From NCBI RefSeq assembly GCF_000373925.1, contig NZ_KB892745.1, positions 1-64,000 on the forward strand: a stretch of DNA of 64,000 nucleotides. Reading direction: 5' to 3'. Positions 46,458-55,261 of this stretch are shown in pieces. Both the position numbers and the translations under genes were made by a program. Every line of letters starts with the position of its first letter. The first letter of the stretch is position 1. This DNA comes from Actinopolymorpha alba DSM 45243 (GTDB taxonomy: Bacteria; Actinomycetota; Actinomycetes; Propionibacteriales; Actinopolymorphaceae). A model generated the notes under the pieces. The model saw only the letters and a program-made list of their open reading frames with translations. It searched no databases and was not told the DNA's origin.

Positions 46458-47111
46458 TCAGAGCTCCAGGCCACGCTCGAGTTGCTTGGCCGCGCGGCGG
46501 GCCTCCTTGAGTGGTTTGCCGCGGCTTTCGGTGGGCAGTCGCCAGACGTCGATGCCGCCCATCAGGGAGTAGGCCCGGATCCGGATGAGTGGCGCACCGT
46601 GGCGGGCGGGCCGCCGGCTGCCGCGTTCGTCATTGCCGCCCATGAGCGAGAAGCCTTCGACGACGACCTCGACGCTGTCGGGCACGTAGATGTCGGTGCC
46701 GCCCATGACCGCGAACGCGTTGATCACGAGTTCGTCGCCGTCGACCTCGGCGTCGCGGAGGTCGAGGTTGTCGCCGCCCATGATGGCGATCGTGTTGACG
46801 CTTCCGCTGAGCCGGAAGCGGCCCCGCCGGTTGGAGCCGCCCATGATGGCGACGAACCAGCGGGTGACCTTGCGCCGAACCTTCGGCGGCGTGATCCGCT
46901 CCGGAAGGTCACGGGTGAGGACGGCGAGTTCGGCGTGGGTCTTGGCGTGGTAGGCGTGGTGGGCGCGCTCCTCGAGCTCGGCGAGGGTCAGGCGGCCGGC
47001 GGCGGCGTGCTCGCTCAGCAACTCAACGACGCGTTCGCGTTCGGAGTCGGAGGCGCGGATTGGCTGGGCGGCGGGTAGCTGCTCGCTGGGCGGCGGGCGT
47101 TCGTCGTCCAC
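46458..47111 (-). CDS. DUF1707 protein with five MGG repeats, paralogue 2
   Basis: 217 residues. DUF1707 domain at about 15-70 (RASDSERERVVELLSEHAAA, LTLAELEERAHHAYHAKTHA), then a repeat region in which the turn MGG recurs five times: VAIMGGSNRRG, IAIMGGDNLDL, FAVMGGTDIYV, FSLMGGNDERG and YSLMGGIDVWR, with a spacing of about 22 residues. This is the LiaF/DUF2154-type right-handed beta-helix seen in envelope-stress proteins; no membrane span is obvious. It ends with a basic helix (KPLKEARRAAKQLERGLEL). Function unknown. It shares its N-terminal domain with the gene at 23065. Confidence 0.85.
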   Translation of the reverse strand: MDDERPPPSEQLPAAQPIRASDSERERVVELLSEHAAAGRLTLAELEERAHHAYHAKTHAELAVLTRDLPERITPPKVRRKVTRWFVAIMGGSNRRGRFRLSGSVNTIAIMGGDNLDLRDAEVDGDELVINAFAVMGGTDIYVPDSVEVVVEGFSLMGGNDERGSRRPARHGAPLIRIRAYSLMGGIDVWRLPTESRGKPLKEARRAAKQLERGLEL

Positions 47112-47165
47112 GGTGGCTCCTTGGGTGAACTTCCTAGCCGGGCCCCGGAACGGTGAAAGGGACGG

Positions 47166-48128
47166 TCAAGCCGGAACGCGTTCCTGGACGAGGGCGATCA
47201 CGTCATCCGCGCAGCCCCAGGACATGGTAACGCCCGCACCACCGTGTCCGTAGCAATGAACAACGACCCTACCGCCGCCCGTGTCCTCGGCTTCGAGTCG
47301 CACGCTCGGGCGCGCTGGACGGAGCCCGACCCGGTGCCGGAGCACCCGCGCGCCGGCCAGGGCCGGCACCAGGCGTTCGGCCACGGTCAGGATCGCACGC
47401 GCGGTCTCCTCCCGCGGCCGGGTGTCCCAGTCGCCCTCCTCGGCGGTGCCGCCGACCACGATGTCGTGGAGCCGGGGTACGACGTACACGGGGCGGCTGG
47501 GCTCGGAGTCGTCCACCCACCACTCGGACAGGCCGATCTGCTCGACCTGGCAGATCTGCCCGCGGACCGGCGTCAGCGTCCGGTCGTCGGCGAGCCGGCG
47601 CGCGGCCAGGCCGGCGCAGTTGATCACGACCTGCGCGGCATTGGGGAGTGCGCTCAGCGCGTGCCGGGTGAGGGTGCCGCCAAGGCGTTCGAGGCGGGTG
47701 ACCAGCCAGGGGAGGTAGACGCTCATGTCGACGACCGGCGCCTCGAACTCCCAGCCCCCGGCGTACCCCGACGGCGGTCGGCTCACCGGCCGCAGATCGG
47801 GGACGGCCTCGGCCCACCAGGGCTGGGGGATCTCCGCGCGGGTGAGCTCGCGGCCGGTGCGCATGCGTACGCCGGCGCCTGGCTCGACCTCCGCCAGCCG
47901 GGCGAACTCCGCGTACGCCCTCGCCGACCACGCCGTGACCCGGTCCTGCGGGAGGGCGCGGTAGGGGTACCAGACGGCCGCCGCCACCGCGGACGTGGTT
48001 TCGAGGGGAAGATCGCGGGCGAGGACGTGGACGTCATAACCTGCTTCGGCCAGGCGTACGGCACAGGTCAGGCCGACCACGCCAGCCCCGATGACGATCA
48101 CCCGGGTGCGGGTGGGGAGTCCGGCCAT
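47166..48128 (-). CDS. FAD-dependent D-amino-acid oxidase
   Basis: 320 residues from the ATG at 48128. A promoter-like TTGAAC (48159-48164), 18-bp spacer and CATCAT (48135-48140) end six bases before this ATG, suggesting a leaderless mRNA; the GTG/ATG at 48164 is less likely. It oxidises D-amino acids to keto acids, ammonia and peroxide. FAD-binding TRVIVIGAGVVGLTCAVRLA at the N-terminus; TTSAVAAAVWYPYRALPQDR; VVINCAGLAARRLADDRTLT; active-site RPVYVVPRLHDIVVGGTAEE and HRVGLRPARPSVRLEAED; and the C-terminal VVHCYGHGGAGVTMSWGCAD. Neighbouring genes give no hint of a specific substrate. Confidence 0.92.
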   Translation of the reverse strand: MAGLPTRTRVIVIGAGVVGLTCAVRLAEAGYDVHVLARDLPLETTSAVAAAVWYPYRALPQDRVTAWSARAYAEFARLAEVEPGAGVRMRTGRELTRAEIPQPWWAEAVPDLRPVSRPPSGYAGGWEFEAPVVDMSVYLPWLVTRLERLGGTLTRHALSALPNAAQVVINCAGLAARRLADDRTLTPVRGQICQVEQIGLSEWWVDDSEPSRPVYVVPRLHDIVVGGTAEEGDWDTRPREETARAILTVAERLVPALAGARVLRHRVGLRPARPSVRLEAEDTGGGRVVVHCYGHGGAGVTMSWGCADDVIALVQERVPA

Positions 48129-48134
48129 AGTTCG

Positions 48135-48164
48135 ATGATGCAGGTTCGCCTTGACAGGGTTCAA
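48135..48164 (-). promoter_or_regulatory. promoter of the D-amino-acid oxidase gene
   Basis: On the minus strand: -35 TTGAAC (48159-48164), 18-bp spacer, -10 CATCAT (48135-48140), then six bases to the ATG at 48128. Confidence 0.55.
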
Positions 48165-49604
48165 GCTTCAGCCCTTCCTGCCCAGAATGGCGTGCCGGCT
48201 TCTTCCCGCGTAAGTCCTGGACTGCTTGGACTCGTCCGGTTGGTGAGGTGGTCGGCGACGGTCCGGCGTCCGGGTCCCTGTTGGTTGGGGTTTGCCTGTT
48301 GTGGGATCGTGCCGCCTGGCAGGGGATCGCGGTCCACGTCGTACGTGTGTCCGAGCGGGCTTTGTGCTCGCATGGTTCCCGATTCTTGGCGGGTCCACCA
48401 CCAGCCGCCTTCGTGTTTGGCGCGGTGGTGGCGTTTGCAGAGCATCGTCAGGTTGCACGCGCAGGTGGTCCCGCCGTTGCGGTGTTCGAAGGTGTGGTCT
48501 GCTTCGCATTTCGCCGCTGGCCGTTCGCAGCCGGGGTGGCGGCAGGTGCGGTCCCGTGTTTGCACGAATTCGCGCTGTTTCTTGGTTGGCCGGTAGGCGC
48601 TGCGCTGGTGGTAGACGACCACACCGTCTTCGGTGACGGTCCAGCAGTACTCGAACCCCGCTTCGGCCGCTTTGATGATGTCGGCGATCACCTCGGGTGA
48701 GACGGGTCCGAAGTCCTTCAGGTCACCCGGCTCGTACCCGGCCTCGCCAGCTTCATCACTTGTCTTGCCAGCGGCGGCTTTCAGCCAGGTGTCGAGTGGG
48801 GCGACGAGTTCGACCTTGACGGCCATGCCGCCCGTGTCCAGATGCCGGCCGCATAGCAGGTCGAGGAAGACGTCGACTTCGATTTCGTCGAGGTAGCGGT
48901 CATCCCCGCCGGCCTTGAGATGCTCACTCATCTCCTTGATGAACGCCTTCGCTTGGACGACGCTCTCCAGCGGTAGGTCATAACCGAAGATACTCGCGAC
49001 CCCGTTCACACCGGCACTGAACTTGATGCGACGCTCGCGTTTCGCTGCCTTCCGCCGCTCCTCGGCACCCACCGGATCCAGCGCCACCACATTCCCCTTC
49101 AACCGGCGCTCGATCTGCTGCCGGGTCAGGTCCGGCGCCTTCGACAGGATCCACTCCTCCGCCTGCGGGCAAGCTCATCGGACAGGAAGCTGGTTCGGAG
49201 GCGATCTCCCGCGCCTTGTTCACATCAATCCGACCCGCCTCCAGAGCGGCACGGGTACCAGGGAGGCGGGCGGTCAGGTCAAGCGCCAAACACAGCTCAC
49301 GATCAGCCGAACCGGGCGCCAACGTCAGGGCGGCGCCGATCTCAACCGAAGCGAACTCGCTGCAGGTATCAAGGAGTTCTGGTGGCGCATCTTCGCCACC
49401 CATCGGTGACCGCGCCACGTAGAACATCGCCTCGTACATGCGGCACGACGCCCACGACGCCTGACGCTGCCACGCCTGCATCACCACGACCCGCGCGTAG
49501 CCGTTCACTGCATTCAAATCGATAGCCGCCAGCGTGGCGGCAAGCTCAGGACCGGGCGCGGCCTCAGCCAACGCCGACACATCAACATCCCCGTGGTCGA
49601 ACAT
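48161..49604 (-). pseudogene. DUF222 HNH endonuclease gene, frameshifted
   Basis: Reading leftwards from the ATG at 49604, MFDHGDVDVSALAEAAPGPE leads into a DUF222 domain (CSEFASVEIGAALTLAPGSA, ALEAGRIDVNKAREIASE). Near 49165-49195 the frame changes twice; fragments FLSDELARR and AEEWILSKAPDLTRQQ lie in different frames. The rest continues open as ERRLKGNVVALDPVGAEERR to the end, with the HNH motif intact: RDRTCRHPGCERPAAKCEAD, HTFEHRNGGTTCACNLTMLC, KRHHRAKHEGGW. Repaired, it would be about 480 residues. Either a recent pseudogene or a sequencing error; two indels within 30 bases favour a true lesion. A truncated relative lies at 438-930. Confidence 0.75.
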
Positions 49605-49719
49605 GTGTCCCAGTATAACGAAGGAACGATCACCTCGCAGAGACCAGAATCTCCTTGTGGATAAGCTGAATCTGACCGCTGGTGACCCGAGTGGTACGAA
49701 GACGCGCGACTCTGCGGGC

Positions 49720-50111
49720 TCAGGCCTTCCACTCCAGCCGCAGGTCCTTGCCGAGGTAGGCAGCCAAGCGGTCGGCTTCGCGTTCCGCGCCTCGGCGAAC
49801 CTTCGCCGGCAGCGCACGTTCGCGGAGTGAGCCAGGCGCGGGATGCGCTGGTGGGAGCGCCGCCAGGATCTGGTCAAGTTCCGTAGCGACACAGGCTTGC
49901 GGAAGTGCTGGCGGGTGCGCTGCGCCGCCTGCCAGAGCGCGAACTCCTGTGCTGGAAGGAGATGGTGGGTCCCGCGCATCGCCCAGGTCTTGATGAGCGA
50001 GCGATCCTCAGACAGTGCCCGCGCCACGGTGTCGCGCGCAAGCCCGTCGACCCGGGCGGCGTACGACCCGCTGAAGAGTTCGACGGCATCCCGCACGATC
50101 GCGGAGCACAC
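49720..50111 (-). pseudogene. winged-helix DNA-binding (HTH_42/AlkZ-like) gene, internal deletion
   Basis: From about 50111 leftwards: AARVDGLARDTVARALSEDR, SLIKTWAMRGTHHLLPAQEF, matching the N-terminal part of winged-helix DNA-glycosylase-like (HTH_42, YcaQ/AlkZ-related) proteins of about 350-400 residues. Near 49880 the frame shifts and then EREADRLAAYLGKDLRLEWK and a stop (49720-49722) match the C-terminus. The central 200 or so residues, including the DNA-binding wings and the conserved Gln-x-Gln/Asp region, are missing, as is the true N-terminus. It lies between the DUF222 pseudogene and the PhyH gene. Confidence 0.7.
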
Positions 50112-50126
50112 CTGGCTGTTGCGACC

Positions 50127-50957
50127 TCAGTGCGGCCCGGCGATCGCGGTCTCCGTACCGCAGGGGCCCCCGCCGATGCTCTCGGCCAGGACGACGGGCT
50201 CGCCGTCCATCGTGAGCGTGGGGTACCACCTCGCGATCCGTTCCGTCGAGCGCCCGATGTAGTGGCAGATGAACGAACGCCGGAACCGGTCGGTCGTGGC
50301 GTTCGGCCCCGACCCGTGCACCAGGCTGCCGTTGAAGAAGAGGACGTCTCCCGGCTCCATGTCCACCGGGACCGGCGCGAGTCCAGGCGGCGGCGGGACG
50401 TACTCCCGGGTGAACGACACCTCGGGATCGGCGTCCTCGGGACAGAACACGTCCATCCGGTGGGTACCCGGCACCACCTCGAGCCCGCCGTTCTCGCGGT
50501 CGATGACGTCGCACGCCACCCAGGCGGCGATGCAGGTGCCCGGCTCCACGCGCAGGTAGAAGTTGTCCTGGTGCAGCGCCTGCCCACGGGCGCCAGGCGG
50601 CTTGAAGTAGAACATGCTCTGTGCCGCCAGCGGCTCCTCACCCAGCAGGTCGGCGAGGATCGCGCCGATCCGCGGGTCGAGCAGGTAACGCCGCGCCAGG
50701 TCGTTGACCTCGTGCGGATGCATCATCCGCGGGTACGCGCGGAGGACGTCGTACGGCTCGCCGGGCGTGGCGGGCACCGGCTCGAAGTGTCCCGGGATCG
50801 GTCCCGCGGCGTGCAGCGCCATGAACTCGTCCCGGATCTGCGCGGCCTCCTCCGGGGAGAAGAGCGCACGGACAACCGCGAAGCCGTCGTCCGCGAACCG
50901 CTGGCGTTCGACGTCCGGGAGCGCGCTCATCGGCGCTGGCGGGTGGACGGTGGTCAT
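50127..50957 (-). CDS. phytanoyl-CoA dioxygenase family protein
   Basis: 276 residues from the ATG at 50957, with GGAGGCACC upstream; the frame extends to 51362 antisense to araC. A non-heme Fe(II)/2-oxoglutarate oxygenase: iron ligands His-x-Asp in GQALHQDNFYLRVEPG and the distal His in FFNGSLVHGSGPNATTDRFR, with the 2-oxoglutarate Arg in RRSFICHYIG. N-terminal FADDGFAVVRALFSPEEAAQ is typical. Substrate unknown; members hydroxylate small molecules including osmolytes and natural products. Divergent from an AraC-type regulator 105 bp away, which likely controls it. Confidence 0.92.
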   Translation of the reverse strand: MTTVHPPAPMSALPDVERQRFADDGFAVVRALFSPEEAAQIRDEFMALHAAGPIPGHFEPVPATPGEPYDVLRAYPRMMHPHEVNDLARRYLLDPRIGAILADLLGEEPLAAQSMFYFKPPGARGQALHQDNFYLRVEPGTCIAAWVACDVIDRENGGLEVVPGTHRMDVFCPEDADPEVSFTREYVPPPPGLAPVPVDMEPGDVLFFNGSLVHGSGPNATTDRFRRSFICHYIGRSTERIARWYPTLTMDGEPVVLAESIGGGPCGTETAIAGPH

Positions 50958-51062
50958 GGTGGGTGCCTCCTCGGCTGGGTACCTTCGTGGCGTCGGCTCC
51001 GTCGCCTCGCTCAGGCTGGTGTCTTTCGACCGTAGATTCCGCGTGGGAGTAAGGGGATATCC

Positions 51063-52013
51063 GTGACCGCTGACGACCTGCCGGATCCTGCTGCGGACCT
51101 CCAGGTCCACCTCACGCCGGCCCCGTCGGCGGAGCTTCTCGTCGCGGCGAGGTTCGATGTCGGCGCGGGGTATGTCGTCCACCGGGACCGGGGCGCGCCG
51201 AGCTGGCTCCTGACCTGGACGGTCGACGGGGCTGGCCGGTTCCGGCAAGGCGGTATTGACGTACGCGCGGGGCCCGGTGACCTCGTGGCCCTCGGTCCGG
51301 GAATCGCGCACAGCTATGCGGCCGAGCCGGGTGAGCGGCCGTGGTCCTTCTGGTGGGTGCACTGCCAGGCCCGCCCGTCATGGCAGGCATGGCTGCGCCC
51401 GTACGCCGTGGGCGGCCGGGTCTATCACGTACCCGGCGTACCCACCGTCGTTCACAACCGGATCGGGGAGGCGTTCCGGCGCCTCCACGCGGACGCGAGA
51501 TGGCCAGCCCACGGTCCGCTCCCCGACGCGGTCAGCCGCGATGCCCGGGAGGCGTGGCTCGTGGTCGCGGCCGGAACGCCGGCCCGCGAGCTCGCCCTGG
51601 GCCGGGTCGAGGAGGTGGTGGTGCTCGCGACCAGCACGGCCAGCATCGACCGGGGCGAGCCGATGGGGGAGGACGGCATCGATCCTCGGGTACGCCGGGT
51701 CGAGGCGCTCCTCACGGCAGACCCGGCCGCGCCGCACACGATCCGTTCGCTGGCGGAGCACGTCGCGCTCTCGCCGTCGCGGCTGGCGCACCTCTTCTCA
51801 GCGCAGACCGGGCGTACGCCGATGCAGGCACTCCGGGACGCGCGGCTTGGGCGGGCAGCCCGCCTCCTCGAAGCGACCGACCTCCCCATCGGGAGTGTGG
51901 CCGCGTCGGCGGGGTTCGGTAGCGCGTTCCACTTCAGCCGGATCTTCCGGGCGCGGTTCGGCGTACCGCCGGGCGCCTACCGGCGTGGGCGGGGGAGCGC
52001 GCGGCCTGAATGA
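51063..52013 (+). CDS. AraC family transcriptional regulator
   Basis: 316 residues from the GTG at 51063. N-terminal cupin-like sensor (about 15-160: GYVVHRDRGAPSWLLTWTVD, FRQGGIDVRAGPGDLVALGP, FWWVHCQARPSWQAW). C-terminal double helix-turn-helix (about 220-310): TIRSLAEHVALSPSRLAHLF, PMQALRDARLGRAARLLEAT, and SVAASAGFGSAFHFSRIFRA with RFGVPPGAYRR. The PhyH-type oxygenase gene is divergent, so it is the probable target, with the AraC ligand being its substrate or product. The stop codon TGA (52011-52013) lies inside a perfect 40-bp palindrome. Confidence 0.92.
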   Translation: MTADDLPDPAADLQVHLTPAPSAELLVAARFDVGAGYVVHRDRGAPSWLLTWTVDGAGRFRQGGIDVRAGPGDLVALGPGIAHSYAAEPGERPWSFWWVHCQARPSWQAWLRPYAVGGRVYHVPGVPTVVHNRIGEAFRRLHADARWPAHGPLPDAVSRDAREAWLVVAAGTPARELALGRVEEVVVLATSTASIDRGEPMGEDGIDPRVRRVEALLTADPAAPHTIRSLAEHVALSPSRLAHLFSAQTGRTPMQALRDARLGRAARLLEATDLPIGSVAASAGFGSAFHFSRIFRARFGVPPGAYRRGRGSARPE

Positions 52014-52040
52014 TCACGTATACGTGATCATTCAGGCCGC
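52001..52040. terminator. palindrome copy 3, perfect 40 bp
   Basis: GCGGCCTGAATGATCACGTA and its exact reverse complement abut at 52020/52021. It includes the araC stop codon and lies between convergent araC and nucS genes. It is the longest member of the three-copy family. Confidence 0.8.
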
Positions 52041-52064
52041 CATCTGAATAAGGGACAGCCGCGT

Positions 52065-52742
52065 TCAGAACAACCGCATCGACGGGTCGTCGAGGCCGCG
52101 GAGCGCGTCGTAGTCGACCGCAACGCAGTCGATACCGCGATCTCCGGCGAGCACCCGGGCCTGCGGTTTGATCTCCTGCGCGGCGAAGACCCCGCGGACC
52201 GGTGCGAGGAGCGGGTCGCGGTTGAGCAGCTCGAGGTACCTCGTGAGCTGCTCGACTCCGTCGATCTCCCCGCGCCGCTTCACCTCGACCGCGACGGCGG
52301 CGCCGCCCGCGTCCCGGCAGAGCAGGTCGACCGGCCCGATCGCGGTGGGGTACTCCCGGCGGACCAGACTCCAGCCCTCTCCGAGCGTGTGCGGGTGTTC
52401 GGCGAGCAACTCCTGCAGGTGGGCTTCGACGCCGTCCTTCTGCAGCCCAGGGTCGACGCCCAGATCGTGGGTGGAGTCGTGGAGGACCTCGTTGATGGTG
52501 ATGATCAGCTGGCCGCCGTCCTTGCCGGTGACGGTCCACCGCAGTGGCTGGTCGCCGTCGGCCGGCTGCTCGGTGAGCTTGCACGGCGGGCTCATCCAGT
52601 TCAGCGGCTTGTAGGCGCGGTCGTCGTTGTGGATCGAGACCGAACCATCGGCCTTGACGAGGATGAGTCGGGTGGCTTGCGGCAGATGGGCGGTCAGGCG
52701 GCCGACGTAGTCGACCTGGCAGGCAGCGATGACGAGGCGCAC
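52065..52742 (-). CDS. nucS: mismatch-specific endonuclease NucS/EndoMS
   Basis: 225 residues from a GTG. It cuts both strands at mismatches and is the actinobacterial replacement for MutS-MutL repair. N-terminal dimer/DNA-binding half: [61 protein letters not shown]-terminal nuclease of the RecB type: [20 protein letters not shown], with catalytic [20 protein letters not shown] (D...E-x-K). Its C-terminus ([10 protein letters not shown]) ends in the short motif of the family that contacts the beta clamp. It converges with araC. In many actinobacteria it lies near the atp/murA block, as here. Confidence 0.95.
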   Translation of the reverse strand: MRLVIAACQVDYVGRLTAHLPQATRLILVKADGSVSIHNDDRAYKPLNWMSPPCKLTEQPADGDQPLRWTVTGKDGGQLIITINEVLHDSTHDLGVDPGLQKDGVEAHLQELLAEHPHTLGEGWSLVRREYPTAIGPVDLLCRDAGGAAVAVEVKRRGEIDGVEQLTRYLELLNRDPLLAPVRGVFAAQEIKPQARVLAGDRGIDCVAVDYDALRGLDDPSMRLF

Positions 52743-52911
52743 GACGGCCCAGACTAACGCTTGCCCTCCTCTTGCGGTGTTTGAGGTTTGAAGAGTCGTC
52801 TGACCTGGTCAAATGGAGAATGCGACAACTGGTCTGTTGGGTCCACGGCCGAGATTCCCGCCCAAACTCCGATCGCCTCAGACTGCTCTGAACCATATGG
52901 AGGGGGAATCC

Positions 52912-55200
52912 ATGCGTGGTTCTCGGAAGGTGTTGCTTGCCTTGGTGGCGGGTGCCCTCGCCGTTGTCGGGATGCCGGGGGCGGCCGCCGCTCCCGGGAC
53001 GCCCCAGCCGGCGTCGATGGGAGCAGCGCCCCGGGCGCCGGCCGGGAGCCATGGCCATGAAGAAGCCTCGTCCCAGACGACCGTCACGATGGCCACTCTG
53101 ATCACCGGCGACCAGGTCCGTCTGACGACCCAGCCGAACGGCGCCCGAACCGCCGTACCGGTGGCACCTGCCGGCCGGAAGGCTGCGCCCGTCAGCATCC
53201 GGTTCGCCGGCGACCGGGTCGAGGCGATCCCCGCGGATGCCTGGCCACTGCTGCGCACCGGCCGGCTCGATCCGCGGTTGTTCGACGTCGCCGGTCTGGT
53301 CGCGGCGGGGTACGACAGCATGAAGGTGCACGAGATCCGGCTCCTCCTTCGACGTACGCGGGGAACGTCGCTGGCCGGCGTTCCGAAGGGAGTACGCGTC
53401 GGGCGGTCGATCGCCGGGACGCCCGAGGTGCCGGTCACGGTAGGTCTCAAGGACGTACCCGCGTTCTGGCGGTGGCTCGTCGGGAAGCGGGCCAAGACGG
53501 GGGCGAAGCCGGGACCGGGCGCCGGTGTGCTGGCGTCTGGTGTCGAGCGCGTCTCGCTCGATCTCCCGGCGAAGGGCGGCACCCACCACGCGCCCACGAC
53601 CGAGGCGCCAGCGAAGGCGAAGGCGCCAGCGAAGCCGAAGGCGCCAGCGAAGCCGAAGGCGAAAAAGACGCCCTCGAACGGCACGTACCGCCTGACCTTC
53701 CGGCTCATCGACCGGAACGGCCGGCTCCTCACCAACCTCGACGACGCGTTCCTCACCCAGCCGGTCGTCCTCAACCGCGACACCGAGGACGTCATCGACC
53801 TCAACCCGGTCAGCGGCGGGATCGGAGCGGACGTACCCCGCGGTCACTACTCCTTCGGCGAGATCATCGCGACGACGTACGCCTTCAAACCCACCAGCTT
53901 CTCCCTGCTGGCAAGGCCGGACTTCGACGTGACCGGCAACCTCACCGTGACGCTGGACGCCCGGAACGCCCGCCAGGTGAAGATCAACTCCGATCACTCG
54001 GATGCGCAGCGGCTCGCGACGACGTTCGGCACCGTCGAGATGTTCGCGGGACGGCCGTGGACGACGTTGATCGCGCTGCCGGGGCCGCAGCGGTTCCCGG
54101 TCTTCGCACTGCCGACCTCGGAAGTCACGAACCGTCCGTACAACTTCGCCATGCTGCAGGTCCTGAGCGGCAGCGCGGGTACGTACGAGCTGCTCGTCGG
54201 CCGGGATCGCCGGATTCCGTCGAACCTGACCTACCGGGTGCGAGACGCCGACCTGTCGCAGGTGGACTCGAGGTTCTACACGGCCGGGACGGGCCTGGAC
54301 ATCAACGGCGTGTGGTTCCGGGAGGCCGAGCTACCCGGCGACGTGCAGGTCGGCCTCGGGTGGCACTACAACATCGCCCTCCCGAGCCGGCGCGTGCACC
54401 TCGCCACGACCAGCTTCGCCGGACACAAGCTGCCCTGGGCCGCCAGTCTCGACGTCCGCCGGGGCCTGGAGGAGTTGCTGTACTCCGAACTCCGCGTGCC
54501 GCGCCTCTTCCCGGCCGGCCAGCGGACGGTACGTCCGTGGAGCGCTGCCGGCTACCGCCCCGAAGGCGGCGGACTCCGGCACACGGACGGTCACATGAAG
54601 CTGTTCTTCGAGCCGTTCTCTCCCTCGGTACCCGATGCCCGGGTCATCGTCTGGGACGACGCCCGGATCGACGGCCAGAGCGTGCTCCGTCGGGAAGGCA
54701 AGGTCGTCGCCGAGTCCGATGATCCGTTCGCGCTCGACGCCGGCATGCAGCCAGCTGACCTGCTGAACTACGACCTCGACCTGCTCGGACGGCGGGACGT
54801 TTCCTGGTCGAAGTACGCCACCAGCGTGCACGGCTACTGGGAGTTCACCTGCTCCCGCCACGTCAGTGGCCCGCACGACATGAGACTGCTGAACGTCCAT
54901 GCCACGGGCGCGTTCGACTTGTACGGCCGGGCGCCGGCTGGCAAGGAGTTCCGCCTGAACCTCCCGATCGAGATGATCGAGGGATCCGGCACCCCGATCT
55001 CGGCGGAGCTTGCGGTGTCGTACGACGACGGCAAGACCTGGCGCGACATCCCGACCGTCCGCGACACCTCGATCCTCTGGCACGGGATGGTCACGCACCC
55101 GAACCTTCCGGGCGGCTACGTCTCGGTCCGGATCAAGGTCAGGACGGACAACGGCCACCTGGTCAGCATGACCTCGATCCGGGCCTACGGCCTGGCCTAG
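52912..55200 (+). CDS. secreted subtilase-like protein lacking the protease domain
   Basis: 762 residues from the ATG at 52912 (GGAGGGGG upstream). Signal peptide 1-27. Residues 55-217 match the propeptide region of the S8 protease at 62715: MATLITGDQVRLTTQPNGAR, AWPLLRTGRLDPRLFDVAGL, FWRWLVGKRA and SGVERVSLD. Where the Asp/His/Ser catalytic domain should follow, there is a linker rich in Ala, Pro, Lys (218-255; EAPAKAKAPAKPKAPAKPKA). The rest resembles the C-terminal beta modules of large actinobacterial S8 proteases (FRLIDRNGRLLTNLDDAFLT, GHYSFGEIIATTYAF, NLTVTLDARNARQVKI). With no nuclephile, His or Asp motif, it is presumably inactive as a protease and may act as a propeptide-like inhibitor or a binding protein. 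This is inference. Confidence 0.78.
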   Translation: MRGSRKVLLALVAGALAVVGMPGAAAAPGTPQPASMGAAPRAPAGSHGHEEASSQTTVTMATLITGDQVRLTTQPNGARTAVPVAPAGRKAAPVSIRFAGDRVEAIPADAWPLLRTGRLDPRLFDVAGLVAAGYDSMKVHEIRLLLRRTRGTSLAGVPKGVRVGRSIAGTPEVPVTVGLKDVPAFWRWLVGKRAKTGAKPGPGAGVLASGVERVSLDLPAKGGTHHAPTTEAPAKAKAPAKPKAPAKPKAKKTPSNGTYRLTFRLIDRNGRLLTNLDDAFLTQPVVLNRDTEDVIDLNPVSGGIGADVPRGHYSFGEIIATTYAFKPTSFSLLARPDFDVTGNLTVTLDARNARQVKINSDHSDAQRLATTFGTVEMFAGRPWTTLIALPGPQRFPVFALPTSEVTNRPYNFAMLQVLSGSAGTYELLVGRDRRIPSNLTYRVRDADLSQVDSRFYTAGTGLDINGVWFREAELPGDVQVGLGWHYNIALPSRRVHLATTSFAGHKLPWAASLDVRRGLEELLYSELRVPRLFPAGQRTVRPWSAAGYRPEGGGLRHTDGHMKLFFEPFSPSVPDARVIVWDDARIDGQSVLRREGKVVAESDDPFALDAGMQPADLLNYDLDLLGRRDVSWSKYATSVHGYWEFTCSRHVSGPHDMRLLNVHATGAFDLYGRAPAGKEFRLNLPIEMIEGSGTPISAELAVSYDDGKTWRDIPTVRDTSILWHGMVTHPNLPGGYVSVRIKVRTDNGHLVSMTSIRAYGLA

Positions 55201-55232
55201 GGACCCCAAGGGACCCGGGCCGGAAGCGGCCG

Positions 55233-55261
55233 GCGGCCGCGCCCGTTAGGAGCGCGGCCGC
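55233..55261. terminator. bidirectional terminator, 10-bp stem
   Basis: GCGGCCGCGC (55233-55242) and GCGCGGCCGC (55252-55261) around a nine-base loop. It lies after the plus-strand secreted-protein gene and overlaps the 3' end of the convergent aldolase gene. Confidence 0.75.
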
